Notes: generated by a model not told the origin, from the sequence alone. A stretch of 64,000 nt of DNA from Bradyrhizobium sp. WBAH42 (GCF_024585265.1 NZ_CP036533.1:6395001-6459000); one strand, 5' to 3'. Shown: positions 17,706-26,552, counted from the stretch's first letter. Made by a program: numbers and translations.

Positions 17706-19514
17706 ATGTTCCGCCTAAAGCCCTTTTTCATGACAGCGAGCCTGTTGGGAAGCCTGTTCGGCTTCGCCTGCGGGCCCGTTTCCGCGCAGGTCGCCCCGGT
17801 GCAGCCTGCCCCCACCGCGCTGCAAGGCCCGGAGCAGCGGGTGGCGCTGGTGATCGGCAATGCGAACTACAAGAACGCGCCGCAGCTTGCGAATCCCGAC
17901 GATGACGCCCAGTCGATGGCGCAGTTCCTGAACTCCGCCGGGTTCGAAGTGGTCGCAGCGACCGACCTGACCCAGAACGACATGCTCCGCGTCGTCCAGG
18001 ACTTTTCCGCCAAGGTCGCCTCGCGCGGTCCGAACACGGTGGCAATGGTCTATTACGCCGGTCACGGTGTGCAGCTCGCCGGCGAGAACTATCTCGTTCC
18101 GGTCGATGCCAAGGTCTCCAACCCCACCGAGCTCGTCAACAATTCGGTGCGCCTCGTCGACGTGATGTCGACGCTGGAGACGATCCCGAGCCGCATGCGC
18201 ATCGTCATCCTCGATGCCTGCCGCAACAACCCGTTCCCTGAAGTCAACGACGCCGGCCGCGGCTTGGCAATCGTCGATGCGCCGAACGGTTCGATCGTCG
18301 GCTACTCGACCGCGCCGGGCGCTGAGGCGCTCGACGGCACCAATGGTCACAGCCCCTACACGCAGGCGTTCCTGAACGTCGCGCGCGAGCCCAACGTGCC
18401 GATCGAGCAGCTGTTCAAGCGCGTGCGCCTGCAGGTCAACCAGACCACCAGCGGCGCGCAGATCCCCTGGGAGAGCTCGTCGCTGACGAGCGACTTTACG
18501 TTCTTCGGCGACACTGCGGTTGCCGCCAACCGCGCGCCGGTGAATACGCCGGTCGTGCAGATGGCCTCCAATTTGCCGAGCCGCTCGACGCGTCAGGCCT
18601 ATGACTACGTCGTGTCCGAGGGCCGTCCGGAATATTATCAGGAGTTCATCCAGATGTATCCGCACGACCCGCTGTGCGACCACATCCGCTGGCTGCTCAC
18701 GAACCTGCTGATCTCGCAGGCCTGGCACAAGGCGGTGCTCGCCAACTCCCCGCTTGCCTACAAGAGCTTCTATGACAGCTACGGCAACAGCCCCTATGCG
18801 CAGGTCGCGCTGAAGCTGCAGGCGCAGCCGAAGCAGATCCCCCTGATGCAGGCGACCAAGTTCCTGGCGCCGCAGAACTTTGCCCCGACCATCAAGATCG
18901 GCAATCTCGGCCAGCCCAAATACATGCCGCTGATGCAGCAGGGCAATGGCGTGCAGGTGAACGGCAATCTGCCGGTCGTGCAGAAGCCGGTCGACGGCAA
19001 CGTCGTCGGCAAGCTCGGCAATGGCGGCCAGATCGTCACCCTGCCTGCGGGCAACAACCAGCCGAACCCGCAGAACGGCACGCCGTCGCAGACCCCGAGC
19101 AAGATCGTCACGCTGCCTGCGCCGACCCACACGACCAACGGCAAGGTGGGCATCGGCAAGATCGTGACCCTGCCTGCGACCAACAATCCGCAGAACGTCG
19201 GCACGACCAACGGCTCTTCTGGCAAGACCGTGAGCGTGCCGGTGAATCCCGGCACGAAGATCGACGTGAAGCCGGTCAACGTTCAGACGCAGAACCAGCC
19301 GATCCGCGTCAACAACGGCAACACCGGCATCGTGAAGCCCAACACTATCCCCGTGAACAAGGTGCAGGTGCAGACCAACGTGCAGACCAACCGTCCGCAG
19401 CTCAACACGATGCCGAACCGCATGGTCAGCAGCAACAACAACTTCCGGCAGTCGATGAACCAGGCGCCGAGCATGAATAATGGCGGCAACCGTCGCGGCG
19501 GCTTCATGCACTGA
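17706..19514 (+). CDS. Secreted caspase-like (peptidase C14) protein with low-complexity tail
   Basis: 602 residues. A signal peptide (to about SAQ, residue 28) precedes a caspase-fold domain (about 45-265) with RVALVIGNANYKNAP, the catalytic His in MVYYAGHGVQLAG and the catalytic Cys in VILDACRNNPF. A helical middle domain follows (about 290-390), then an Asn/Gln/Pro/Thr-rich tail with repeated IVTLPA units. Such clan CD metacaspase/orthocaspase-like proteases usually cut after basic residues; here export suggests a periplasmic or surface role. ATG 17706 is chosen because AAAGGAG sits seven bases upstream; an in-frame GTG at 17688 lacks a ribosome site. Confidence 0.88.
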   Translation: MFRLKPFFMTASLLGSLFGFACGPVSAQVAPVQPAPTALQGPEQRVALVIGNANYKNAPQLANPDDDAQSMAQFLNSAGFEVVAATDLTQNDMLRVVQDFSAKVASRGPNTVAMVYYAGHGVQLAGENYLVPVDAKVSNPTELVNNSVRLVDVMSTLETIPSRMRIVILDACRNNPFPEVNDAGRGLAIVDAPNGSIVGYSTAPGAEALDGTNGHSPYTQAFLNVAREPNVPIEQLFKRVRLQVNQTTSGAQIPWESSSLTSDFTFFGDTAVAANRAPVNTPVVQMASNLPSRSTRQAYDYVVSEGRPEYYQEFIQMYPHDPLCDHIRWLLTNLLISQAWHKAVLANSPLAYKSFYDSYGNSPYAQVALKLQAQPKQIPLMQATKFLAPQNFAPTIKIGNLGQPKYMPLMQQGNGVQVNGNLPVVQKPVDGNVVGKLGNGGQIVTLPAGNNQPNPQNGTPSQTPSKIVTLPAPTHTTNGKVGIGKIVTLPATNNPQNVGTTNGSSGKTVSVPVNPGTKIDVKPVNVQTQNQPIRVNNGNTGIVKPNTIPVNKVQVQTNVQTNRPQLNTMPNRMVSSNNNFRQSMNQAPSMNNGGNRRGGFMH

Positions 19515-19534
19515 TTGCGCAGGAAGTCGGTCTG

Positions 19535-19654
19535 CTCCCTCCCCCGCTTGCGGGGGAGGGCTGGGGAGAGGGTCTCACCACAACGGGACAATCCCCAAGA
19601 GGAAGAAGCCCTCACCCGGCACTGCGTGCCGACCTCTCCCGCAAGCGGGAGAGG
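19535..19654. repeat. Dispersed ~120-bp repeat, family D, copy 1
   Basis: It starts CTCCCTCCCCCGCTTGCGGG and ends CTCTCCCGCAAGCGGGAGAG, with GGACAATCCCCAAGAGGA in the middle. Two further copies in the same orientation are at 22965-23078 and 36616-36734. Its ends can each fold into a hairpin. Confidence 0.9.
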
Positions 19655-19702
19655 TTGCACTGAGCAAGCGGAAAGTTCGATCCTCAAGATCGACAGAAAC
19701 AC

Positions 19703-19736
19703 AGAAGGGGCAGAGCGGCGACGCTCTGCCCCTTCT
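19703..19736. terminator. Strong hairpin between convergent genes
   Basis: A perfect 14-bp stem (AGAAGGGGCAGAGC / GCTCTGCCCCTTCT) with a six-base loop lies between the convergent caspase-like and threonine dehydratase genes. The T-rich tracts are short on both sides, so it may act in both directions. Confidence 0.65.
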
Positions 19737-19783
19737 TCATATTAGTTCCTCTAATTCCGGGATGCGCCGTGAGGAGGAGGCGA

Positions 19784-20767
19784 TCAGGCCACCAGCTCGG
19801 CGAACAGGTCCGCGTCGACATTGCCGCCTGACAGCACGATGACGACGTTCCTCCCCGTCACGTCCAGGCGTCCGGCGAGCAGCGCGGCAAGACCCACCGC
19901 GCCGCCGGGCTCCACCACGAGCTTCAGCTCGCGATAGGCGAAGGCGACGGCCGCGCCGACTTCGGCATCGGAAGCCGTGACGCCGCGCGCGAGCAGCTTG
20001 CTGTTGATCGCAAACGTCATCTCGCCCGGCATCAGCGCCATCAGCGCATCGCAGATGGTGCGGCCAGCCGGCGGATGCGGCTCGCGATGGCCGGCGGTCA
20101 GGGAGATGCCGTGGTCGTCGAAGGCCTCAGGCTCGGCGACCACGATCTCGGCTTGCGGATAGCGCGCCTTCACGGCCGTGGCAACGCCCGCGATCAGGCC
20201 GCCGCCGGAGGCCGGCGCCACCACGATGTCGGGGCTGAGGCCGAGCGTTGCCATGTCCTCGGCAATCTCGCGGCCGGCGGTGCCCTGCCCTGCGATCACG
20301 AAGGGATCGTCGTAGGGTTTGACCAGCGTCGCGTCACGCTTCTCGGCGATGCCGCGCGAGATCGCCTCGCGGTCGTCCTTGTCGCGGTCGTACAGCACGA
20401 CTTCGGCGCCGTAGGATTTGGTGCGCTCGCGCTTCGACAGCGGGGCATCCGCCGGCATCACGATGGTCGCCTGCATGTCGAGGATCTTTGCCGCCGCCGC
20501 CACGCCCTGCGCGTGGTTGCCGGAGGAGAACGCGACGACCCCGCCGGCGCGCTTGTCCTGCGGGATCGAGAACACCTTGTTGAAGGCACCGCGGAACTTG
20601 AACGAGCCGGTGCGCTGGAGCATCTCCGGTTTCAGAAACACCTTGGCACCGACGCGCTCGTTGAGCACGGGGAAGGACAACAGCGGGGTGCGGATGGCGT
20701 AAGGCGCGATCACGCGCGCCGCGGCGTCGATGTCGGCAGGGCCGACCGGAAGGAGCTGTTCGGTCAT
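19784..20767 (-). CDS. PLP-dependent threonine/serine dehydratase (threonine ammonia-lyase type)
   Basis: A 327-residue fold-type II PLP enzyme without a C-terminal ACT regulatory domain. The PLP lysine is Lys57 in TGSFKFRGA; FSSGNHAQGVA binds the substrate carboxylate, and ASGGGLIAG is the phosphate-binding loop. Lack of the regulatory domain and the length point to a catabolic threonine dehydratase or serine racemase-like enzyme rather than biosynthetic IlvA. Racemase activity cannot be excluded from sequence. It appears monocistronic, flanked by a terminator-like hairpin and a family A repeat. Confidence 0.85.
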   Translation of the reverse strand: MTEQLLPVGPADIDAAARVIAPYAIRTPLLSFPVLNERVGAKVFLKPEMLQRTGSFKFRGAFNKVFSIPQDKRAGGVVAFSSGNHAQGVAAAAKILDMQATIVMPADAPLSKRERTKSYGAEVVLYDRDKDDREAISRGIAEKRDATLVKPYDDPFVIAGQGTAGREIAEDMATLGLSPDIVVAPASGGGLIAGVATAVKARYPQAEIVVAEPEAFDDHGISLTAGHREPHPPAGRTICDALMALMPGEMTFAINSKLLARGVTASDAEVGAAVAFAYRELKLVVEPGGAVGLAALLAGRLDVTGRNVVIVLSGGNVDADLFAELVA

Positions 20768-20832
20768 GGCGGAATGTTATCGCGGCCGATCAGGCCCGGG
20801 CAAGACACCTCCGCGCGATGATTTCCCCCACA

Positions 20833-20896
20833 GCGTTTTAGGCGAAGTGGCTACCGGTTCGCGTGAAGAAAACGCGTCAAAACAAGAATCTAGAGC
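20833..20896. repeat. Dispersed intergenic palindromic repeat, family A, copy 2
   Basis: GCGTTTT on the left and GTGAAGAAAACGCGTCAAAA to CTAGAGC on the right match 2581-2645; the central part here is GGCTACCGGTTCGCG. It lies between the dehydratase and glycosyltransferase genes. Confidence 0.75.
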
Positions 20897-20924
20897 CATT
20901 TCGATCCATCGGATCGAGATCGCT

Positions 20925-21968
20925 CTAGGCCACGAACCGCGGCTGTTCCGCGCCGGCCCTGCCGGGCAATACCGCCCCGACCGCCAAAATGCTGTCGATG
21001 AAGACCCGCGCCGAGGCTTCCCAAGTGTACTTGGCGGCAAACGCGACGCAATCCTGCCGGGAGATGTCGAGCGCGGCGAAGCAGGCGCTGCGCAGATCGT
21101 GATCAAGCGCGCCGACCGGCGCATCGCCTATCACGTCGCGGGGTCCCTTCACCGGGAAAGCCGCGACCGGCAGACCACTCGCCAGCGCCTCCAGCAGCAC
21201 CAGGCCGAAGGTGTCGGTCTTGCTCGGGAACACGAACACGTCGGCGGCGGCATAGATATCGGCCAGTTCCTCGCCGTGCTTCTCGCCGAGGAAGATCGCA
21301 TCGGGATAGGCCTCTTCGAGCGCGGCGCGCGCCGGGCCGTCGCCGACAATCACCTTGGTGCCGGGCAGGTCGAGGTCGAGGAAGGCCTCGAGATTCTTCT
21401 CCACCGCGACGCGGCCGACCGACAGGAACACCGGCGCCGGCAGACAGAGATCGACTGCGCGGGGGTGGAACAGGCCGGTGTCGACACCGCGCGGCCACAG
21501 CACGACATTGTCGAAGCCGCGCTCGGTCAGTTCGCGGGCGAGCGCCGGCGTCGCCGCCATCACCGCGCGGCTGGGCGCATGGAAACGGCGCAGCGCCCGC
21601 CAGATCAGCGAGCCCGGGACCGGCACGCGGGCGCGGACATATTCGGGGAAACGGGTGTGGAAGCTGGTTGTGAACGGCAGCTTGCGCTGACGGCAATAGC
21701 GCCGGACCATCAAGCCGATCGGCCCTTCGGTCGCGATGTGGATGCTGTCGGGCCGCGCCTCCTCGATCAGCCTTGCGATCCGGGCCGGGCGCGGCATGGC
21801 GAGGCGCACGTCGCGATAGCTCGGCATGGCGAAGGTGCGGAACGATTGAGGCGTCAGGAACGTGAACTCGACGCCGAGCTCTTTGGCAGCGTCAGCGAGC
21901 TTGGTCAGCGTCCGAACCACACCGTTGACTTGCGGGTGCCAGGCGTCGGTCGCGACCAGGATGCGCAT
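20925..21968 (-). CDS. agt: GT4 glycosyltransferase, probable diacylglycerol glycosyltransferase (Agt-like)
   Basis: A 347-residue GT-B glycosyltransferase. The N-terminal acceptor domain begins MRILVATDAWHPQVNGVVRT, the pattern of lipid-glycosylating GT4 enzymes. The donor domain has LSVGRVAVEKNL and the E-x7-E motif within KTDTFGLVLLEALASGLPVA. Its ATG overlaps the stop of the upstream PlcP-like gene (ATGA), so the two are translated together. In phosphate-starved alphaproteobacteria such pairs turn phospholipid into diacylglycerol and then into glycolipid; that role here is inferred from the pairing and the Pho box. Confidence 0.78.
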   Translation of the reverse strand: MRILVATDAWHPQVNGVVRTLTKLADAAKELGVEFTFLTPQSFRTFAMPSYRDVRLAMPRPARIARLIEEARPDSIHIATEGPIGLMVRRYCRQRKLPFTTSFHTRFPEYVRARVPVPGSLIWRALRRFHAPSRAVMAATPALARELTERGFDNVVLWPRGVDTGLFHPRAVDLCLPAPVFLSVGRVAVEKNLEAFLDLDLPGTKVIVGDGPARAALEEAYPDAIFLGEKHGEELADIYAAADVFVFPSKTDTFGLVLLEALASGLPVAAFPVKGPRDVIGDAPVGALDHDLRSACFAALDISRQDCVAFAAKYTWEASARVFIDSILAVGAVLPGRAGAEQPRFVA

Positions 21969-22780
21969 CAGGCCGCCCTTGCCGCGACCTGTGGCACCTG
22001 CGCGGGCTTCTGCAACTGATCCGCCCAGGTGATGATCTCGAAATGGCCGTCGTCATGCTCGACCAGGGCGGTGCAGCTCTCCACCCAGTCGCCGCAATTC
22101 ATGTAGCGGATGCCGGCCTCGTCGCGGATCACGGCGTAGTGGATGTGGCCGCAGATCACGCCGTCGGCCTCGTGACGCCGTGCCTCGGCGGCGAGCGCCT
22201 GCTCGAACGCGCCGATATAGTTGACGGCGTTCTTGACCTTCTGCTTGGCCCATTGCGACAGCGACCAATAAGGCACGCCGAACAGGCGGCGAAAGAAGTT
22301 GACGAAGCGATTCATCTGGATCGCGAAGTCGTAGGCCTTGTCGCCGAGATGGGCGAGCCAGCGCGCGTTCTGCACCACGAGATCGAAGATGTCGCCGTGA
22401 ATGACGAGATAGCGCTTGCCGTCGACGCCGGTGTGAACCGTGTTCTCGACCACGTCGATGCCGCCGAAATGCGTGCCGTAATAGTTGCGCAGGAACTCGT
22501 CGTGATTGCCGGGAATGTAGATGACCTTGGCGCCCTTGCGCGCCTTGCGCAAAAGCTTCTGGACGAGGTCGTTATGCGATTGCGGCCAGTGCCAGCTCGA
22601 TTTCAGCGCCCAGCCGTCGACGATGTCGCCGACGAGATAGATCGTGTCGGCATCATGGTAGCGCAGGAAGTCGAGCAGAAGATCGGCTTGAGAACCGCGG
22701 GCTCCGAGATGGACGTCGGAGATGAACAACGTGCGAAAGCGCCGCTCCGGGCTCTCGTCACTCACATCGTAACTTCCCAT
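21968..22780 (-). CDS. plcP: PlcP-like phospholipase C of the metallophosphoesterase (LpxH-like) superfamily
   Basis: 270 residues with the full calcineurin-type metal set: LFISDVHLG (DxH), YLVGDIVDGW (GD), IPGNHDEF (GNHD), VIHGDIFD and CGHIHYA (GHxH). The fold resembles LpxH, but LpxH acts in lipid A synthesis, whereas PlcP releases the phospho-headgroup of membrane phospholipids to give diacylglycerol. The coupled Agt-like gene and the Pho box favour PlcP. The longest start (ATG 22780) is reported; GTG 22765, with GGGAAG seven bases ahead, may be the real start because the Pho box leaves almost no leader before 22780. Confidence 0.82.
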   Translation of the reverse strand: MGSYDVSDESPERRFRTLFISDVHLGARGSQADLLLDFLRYHDADTIYLVGDIVDGWALKSSWHWPQSHNDLVQKLLRKARKGAKVIYIPGNHDEFLRNYYGTHFGGIDVVENTVHTGVDGKRYLVIHGDIFDLVVQNARWLAHLGDKAYDFAIQMNRFVNFFRRLFGVPYWSLSQWAKQKVKNAVNYIGAFEQALAAEARRHEADGVICGHIHYAVIRDEAGIRYMNCGDWVESCTALVEHDDGHFEIITWADQLQKPAQVPQVAARAA

Positions 22781-22803
22781 GCGCCAGCCTGTAACAATGT
22801 CCC

Positions 22804-22821
22804 GTGACAGGGGGATGACCG
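22804..22821 (-). promoter_or_regulatory. Putative Pho box (PhoB site) upstream of plcP-agt
   Basis: Bottom strand CGGTCAT-CCCC-CTGTCAC: two seven-base direct repeats with the exact four-base spacing of the PHO-box consensus CTGTCAT-N4-CTGTCAT, 12 of 14 positions matching. It lies 23 bp before the first possible start codon of plcP. Confidence 0.65.
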
Positions 22822-22964
22822 ATTGAACCCTCGAGGCACCTTGAAATACGAATCACGCCTTGCCTCGCCCTCCCCGCGAATATCAGTCGCATGCGACAAT
22901 CAGGCGACATCGCGCCGCAGGGGGCTCTGGAGATCAGATCCCGGCCGGAAGCCAGGTAGGTGCG

Positions 22965-23078
22965 CTCCCTCCCCACTTGCGGGGAAGGGCTGGGGAGAGG
23001 GTGCTTCCGTAATGGGACAATCCCCAAGAGGAGAAAGGCCCTCGGCGCGACCTCTCCCGCAAGCGCAAGCGGGAGAGG
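22965..23078. repeat. Dispersed ~120-bp repeat, family D, copy 2
   Basis: Same start (CTCCCTCCCC...TTGCGGGGAA), middle (GGGACAATCCCCAAGAGGAG) and end (CCTCTCCCGCAAGCG) as the copies at 19535 and 36616, slightly shortened. It occupies the spacer between thiD and plcP. Confidence 0.88.
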
Positions 23079-23093
23079 CGAAGCAAGCCCGCC

Positions 23094-23894
23094 TCAGTAG
23101 AACTTGTGGAAATGATGGATCGGCCCGTGGCCGTGGCCGACGCTGAAGCGGTCGGCGGCGGCGATCGCGGCGCTGATCCATGCCTTGGCGTTGCGCACGG
23201 CGGCCTCGAGGTCCTCGCCCTTGGCCAGCCCCGCCGCGATGGCGGAGGACAGCGAGCAGCCGGTGCCGTGGGTGTTGCGGGTGGCCACGCGCGGCGCGGC
23301 GAGCGCGATCGTGGTCGCGGCAGTGACGAGATAGTCGGTGCTCTCGGCACCCTCTCCGTGCCCGCCCTTGATCAGGACGGCGCGGCAGCCCAGCGCCAGC
23401 AGGCGGCGTCCCTGGCTTTCGATCTCGGCCTCGCTCGCCGCCACCGGCTCATCGAGCAGGGCCGCGGCCTCCGGCAGGTTCGGCGTGATCACGGCAGCCA
23501 GCCGCATCAGCCTGGTGCGCAGGGCGTCGACGGCTTCAGCGGCGAGCAGGCGATCGCCGGAGGTCGCCACCATGACGGGATCGAGCACGACGTGCCGCGG
23601 TGCCCAGCGCGACAGCGCGGCCGCGATGGCGTCGATGCTGGCGGCCTGGGCCACCATGCCGATCTTCACCGCACCGATGTCGAGGTCGGAGAACACCGCG
23701 TCGATCTGCTCGGTGACGAACCCGGCCGGCACCGCGTGAATGCCGGTCACGCCGCGCGTGTTCTGCGCCGTTAGCGCCGTGATCACGGAGGCGCCGTAGA
23801 CGCCGAGCGCGGCAAAGGTCTTCAGGTCCGCCTGGATGCCGGCGCCGCCGCTCGAATCGGAACCGGCGATGGTGAGTGCGACCGGGGTCGTCAT
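23094..23894 (-). CDS. thiD: Hydroxymethylpyrimidine/phosphomethylpyrimidine kinase
   Basis: A 266-residue ribokinase-fold enzyme that phosphorylates HMP and then HMP-P during thiamine diphosphate synthesis. It shows [22 protein letters not shown] at the start (substrate loop), [12 protein letters not shown] and the anion-hole motif [21 protein letters not shown] 23894 (MTTPVALT) gives the usual family length. ATG 23906 is also possible, and the frame is open to 24035 without conserved sequence. No other thi gene is adjacent, and no TPP riboswitch was recognised upstream. Confidence 0.9.
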   Translation of the reverse strand: MTTPVALTIAGSDSSGGAGIQADLKTFAALGVYGASVITALTAQNTRGVTGIHAVPAGFVTEQIDAVFSDLDIGAVKIGMVAQAASIDAIAAALSRWAPRHVVLDPVMVATSGDRLLAAEAVDALRTRLMRLAAVITPNLPEAAALLDEPVAASEAEIESQGRRLLALGCRAVLIKGGHGEGAESTDYLVTAATTIALAAPRVATRNTHGTGCSLSSAIAAGLAKGEDLEAAVRNAKAWISAAIAAADRFSVGHGHGPIHHFHKFY

Positions 23895-24207
23895 CGCGGG
23901 GGACATGTGCTTGAGGACGCCGCCATGGCCTGTCCTAGCGCGACCGCGGAACGCCAGCAAGCGCGCCGAATCGCCGCCGAGCGTGATTCGCGAATCAATT
24001 GCGCCTTGCGAATCAGTCGGACACGGCGCGGTCAAAGGCCCGCAATGATGCGGGCTTGAAAATGCAACGGCGCCGGACCCTTGGTATAGTTGTGTACCTT
24101 AACGTGCTTCGCCGGTCAGGCGAGACGTCAGGTGGTGGAACCGTCCGACGACCCGATCTTGCAGGTCGCCCGGCCCGCAAGCCATCTGAAAAGACTCTTG
24201 GGGTGGA

Positions 24208-26172
24208 ATGATGTGGGCCTTCTTCGAACGTCTCCTCGACTCGTCCATGCTGTCGCCGCACGGCATCTGCCTGTTGTGGGAGCCTGAGCTGATCTGGCTT
24301 CACGTCGTTTCCGACGCCTGCATTGCCGCCGCCTATTTCTCGATCCCGTTCGCCCTCGCCATCCTCGTCACCAAGCGGCGCGACCTCAAGTTCGGCTGGG
24401 TCTTCTGGGCGTTCGCGATCTTCATCATGGCCTGCGGCCTGACTCACGTGCTGTCGATCTACACGCTCTGGGTTCCGGTCTACGGCATCGAGGGCATGGT
24501 CAAGGCCGCCACCGCGGTCGCCTCGGTCTTCACCGCCGCCGCACTCTGGCCGTTGCTGCCGAAGATCCTGACAATCCCCTCGCCGTTCGAGCTGCGACAG
24601 GTCCAGGCCGCGCTCGAGGAGGAGGAAATCAAGAGCCGTGACGCCGCGCTGCTGCTGCAGCAGGTCCGCGATGCCCAGCGCGCGATGCGCGAGAGCGTGG
24701 CGCGCCTCACCGCGATCGTCGAGACCGCCGTCGACGGCGTCATCCTGTTCGATGCGCAGGACCGCATCCTGCTGTTCAATCCGGCCTGCGAGCGCTTGTT
24801 CGGCTACCGCGCCGACGAGGTGATGAACCGCAACGTCGGCATGCTGATGCCCGAGGCGGATGCGGCGCGGCATTTCGCGATAGGCGGCGAGGCCATCGGC
24901 CTGCGCAAGGACGGCACGACGTTTGCGATGGACCTCTCGGTCGGCCAGGCGCGGCAGGACGGCGAATTGATCTTCGTCGGCATCGTCCACGACCTCACCG
25001 GGCGCAAGCTGACCGAGCAGCAGCTCCAGCAGGCGCAGAAGATGGAGATGGTCGGCCAGCTCTCCGGCGGCATCGCGCACGACTTCAACAATCTGCTGAC
25101 CGTCATCATCGGCAATGCCGAGCACCTGAGCGAGCAGCTCAAGGCGAGGCCGGACCTCAAGCGCTTTGCCGAGGACATCTGCCAATCGGGCGAACAGGGC
25201 GCCGAGCTGACGCAGCGCCTGCTCGCCTTCAGCCGCCGCCAATTGCTGCGGCCTCAGACGATCGATTGCCGCAGCCTGCTCGATTCCATGTTCAAGCTGC
25301 TCAAGCGCACCTTGCGCGAAGACATCGAGATCAGGACGAGCTCCGGGCCCGGCACGGTCCTGGCCTTTGCCGACCGCGCCCAGCTCGAATCCGCCGTGCT
25401 GAATCTTGCGCTCAATGCGCAGGATGCCATGCCATCGGGAGGCCACCTCACGCTGGCCACTGAGCTGGTCACGATCGACGATGATCGCGCCCTTCACCCG
25501 GAGGTCGCGCCCGGCAGCTACGCCCTGATCTCGGTCACCGATGACGGCGAAGGCATGACGCCCGAGATCACCGCACGCGCTTTCGAGCCGTTCTTCACCA
25601 CCAAGGAGGTCGGCAAGGGTTCGGGCCTCGGCCTCAGCATGGTCTATGGCTTTGCCAAGCAATCGGGCGGCCATGTCTCGATCTACAGCGAGGCAGGTCT
25701 TGGAACCACGGTCCGGATCTACCTGCCGCGCGCGAACACCGGCGGGTCGCAGGCCGATCTTCCCGACGGCGAGGACACGGCGCCGCGAGGCTACGAGACG
25801 ATCCTGATCGTCGAGGACGATCCGTTCGTCCGCTCCTCCGTCATTCGCAGGGTGGAAGCGCTCGGATATCGCGTCGTTGCCGCGGTCAACGGCAAGGATG
25901 CCCTGCAGCAGCTGCAGGGCGATCCCGGCATCGACTTGCTGTTCACCGATATCGTGATGCCCGGCGGCATGAGCGGCTGGGACCTCGCCGATCAGGCGCG
26001 GCGGCTGCGTCCCGGCCTGCCGGTCCTGTTCACCTCGGGCTACGCGCTGGAGACCCTGGTCGCCCAGGGCCACGCGCGGCCGCAATCGATCGTGCTGACC
26101 AAGCCCTATCGCAAGGTCGAGCTCGCCCAGCGGCTCAGGGATGCATTGGCCGCAGCGGTGGTCCCATCCTAG
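24208..26172 (+). CDS. Hybrid histidine kinase with ETR1-like ethylene-binding domain
   Basis: 654 residues. Three N-terminal membrane helices (about 28-55, 63-85, 95-118) carry the plant ETR1 ethylene-receptor signature: Asp36, Tyr43 and Pro47 in VSDACIAAAYFSIP, then Cys76 and His80 in IMACGLTHVLSIYTLW, the copper(I) ligands in ETR1. A coiled segment, a PAS domain (about 160-275), a HisKA domain with His291 (GGIAHDFNNLL), a HATPase (N-box near 400, GEGM, GSGLGLSMV) and a receiver with Asp581 (FTDIVMP) and Lys632 follow. It is therefore a membrane sensor kinase with a built-in receiver. Ethylene as the ligand is inferred from family knowledge. No regulator gene is adjacent. Confidence 0.9.
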   Translation: MMWAFFERLLDSSMLSPHGICLLWEPELIWLHVVSDACIAAAYFSIPFALAILVTKRRDLKFGWVFWAFAIFIMACGLTHVLSIYTLWVPVYGIEGMVKAATAVASVFTAAALWPLLPKILTIPSPFELRQVQAALEEEEIKSRDAALLLQQVRDAQRAMRESVARLTAIVETAVDGVILFDAQDRILLFNPACERLFGYRADEVMNRNVGMLMPEADAARHFAIGGEAIGLRKDGTTFAMDLSVGQARQDGELIFVGIVHDLTGRKLTEQQLQQAQKMEMVGQLSGGIAHDFNNLLTVIIGNAEHLSEQLKARPDLKRFAEDICQSGEQGAELTQRLLAFSRRQLLRPQTIDCRSLLDSMFKLLKRTLREDIEIRTSSGPGTVLAFADRAQLESAVLNLALNAQDAMPSGGHLTLATELVTIDDDRALHPEVAPGSYALISVTDDGEGMTPEITARAFEPFFTTKEVGKGSGLGLSMVYGFAKQSGGHVSIYSEAGLGTTVRIYLPRANTGGSQADLPDGEDTAPRGYETILIVEDDPFVRSSVIRRVEALGYRVVAAVNGKDALQQLQGDPGIDLLFTDIVMPGGMSGWDLADQARRLRPGLPVLFTSGYALETLVAQGHARPQSIVLTKPYRKVELAQRLRDALAAAVVPS

Positions 26173-26268
26173 ACTTGCGAATGCGCCGCGCAGGAGCCGC
26201 AAGCTGGCTTGCTAAATCCGGCCGGTTTTGGCCTATTAGCCGCCAGATCCGCTTTCGGAGTGCCCGCG

Positions 26269-26514
26269 ATGGTTCCTTTCTTCGTCCAAATCAAATGCAA
26301 GCTCGGCCAGTCCTATACGGTGGCCAATGCGCTTGCCGAAGCCGAGATCGCCTCCGAGATCTATTCCACGGCCGGCCAATACGACCTCCTGGTGAAGTTC
26401 TACGTCGACAAGGATACCGACATCGGCCATTTCGTGAATGAGAAGGTGCAGGTGCTGCCGGGCATCCAGGACACCCTCACCATCATCACCTTCAAGGCGT
26501 TCGGCACCGGCTAG
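26269..26514 (+). CDS. Stand-alone RAM (Lrp/AsnC ligand-binding) domain protein
   Basis: An 81-residue protein consisting only of the RAM domain of Lrp/AsnC regulators (VPFFVQIKCKLGQSYTVANA, TAGQYDLLVKFYV), with no helix-turn-helix. Such proteins form rings and bind amino acids or act as partners of full Lrp proteins. ATG 26269 has GGAG eight bases upstream. It lies 96 bp after the kinase gene on the same strand and might be co-transcribed, though a functional link is not evident. Confidence 0.85.
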   Translation: MVPFFVQIKCKLGQSYTVANALAEAEIASEIYSTAGQYDLLVKFYVDKDTDIGHFVNEKVQVLPGIQDTLTIITFKAFGTG

Positions 26515-26552
26515 AGCATGCGCCTAACAACGGCCGAAGCGCGCCGGCAGCG

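Noticed and set aside
21968..22780. LpxH (UDP-diacylglucosamine pyrophosphatase) as the identity of the metallophosphoesterase.
   Set aside because: Coupling to a lipid glycosyltransferase and a Pho box fit PlcP better; not fully excluded.
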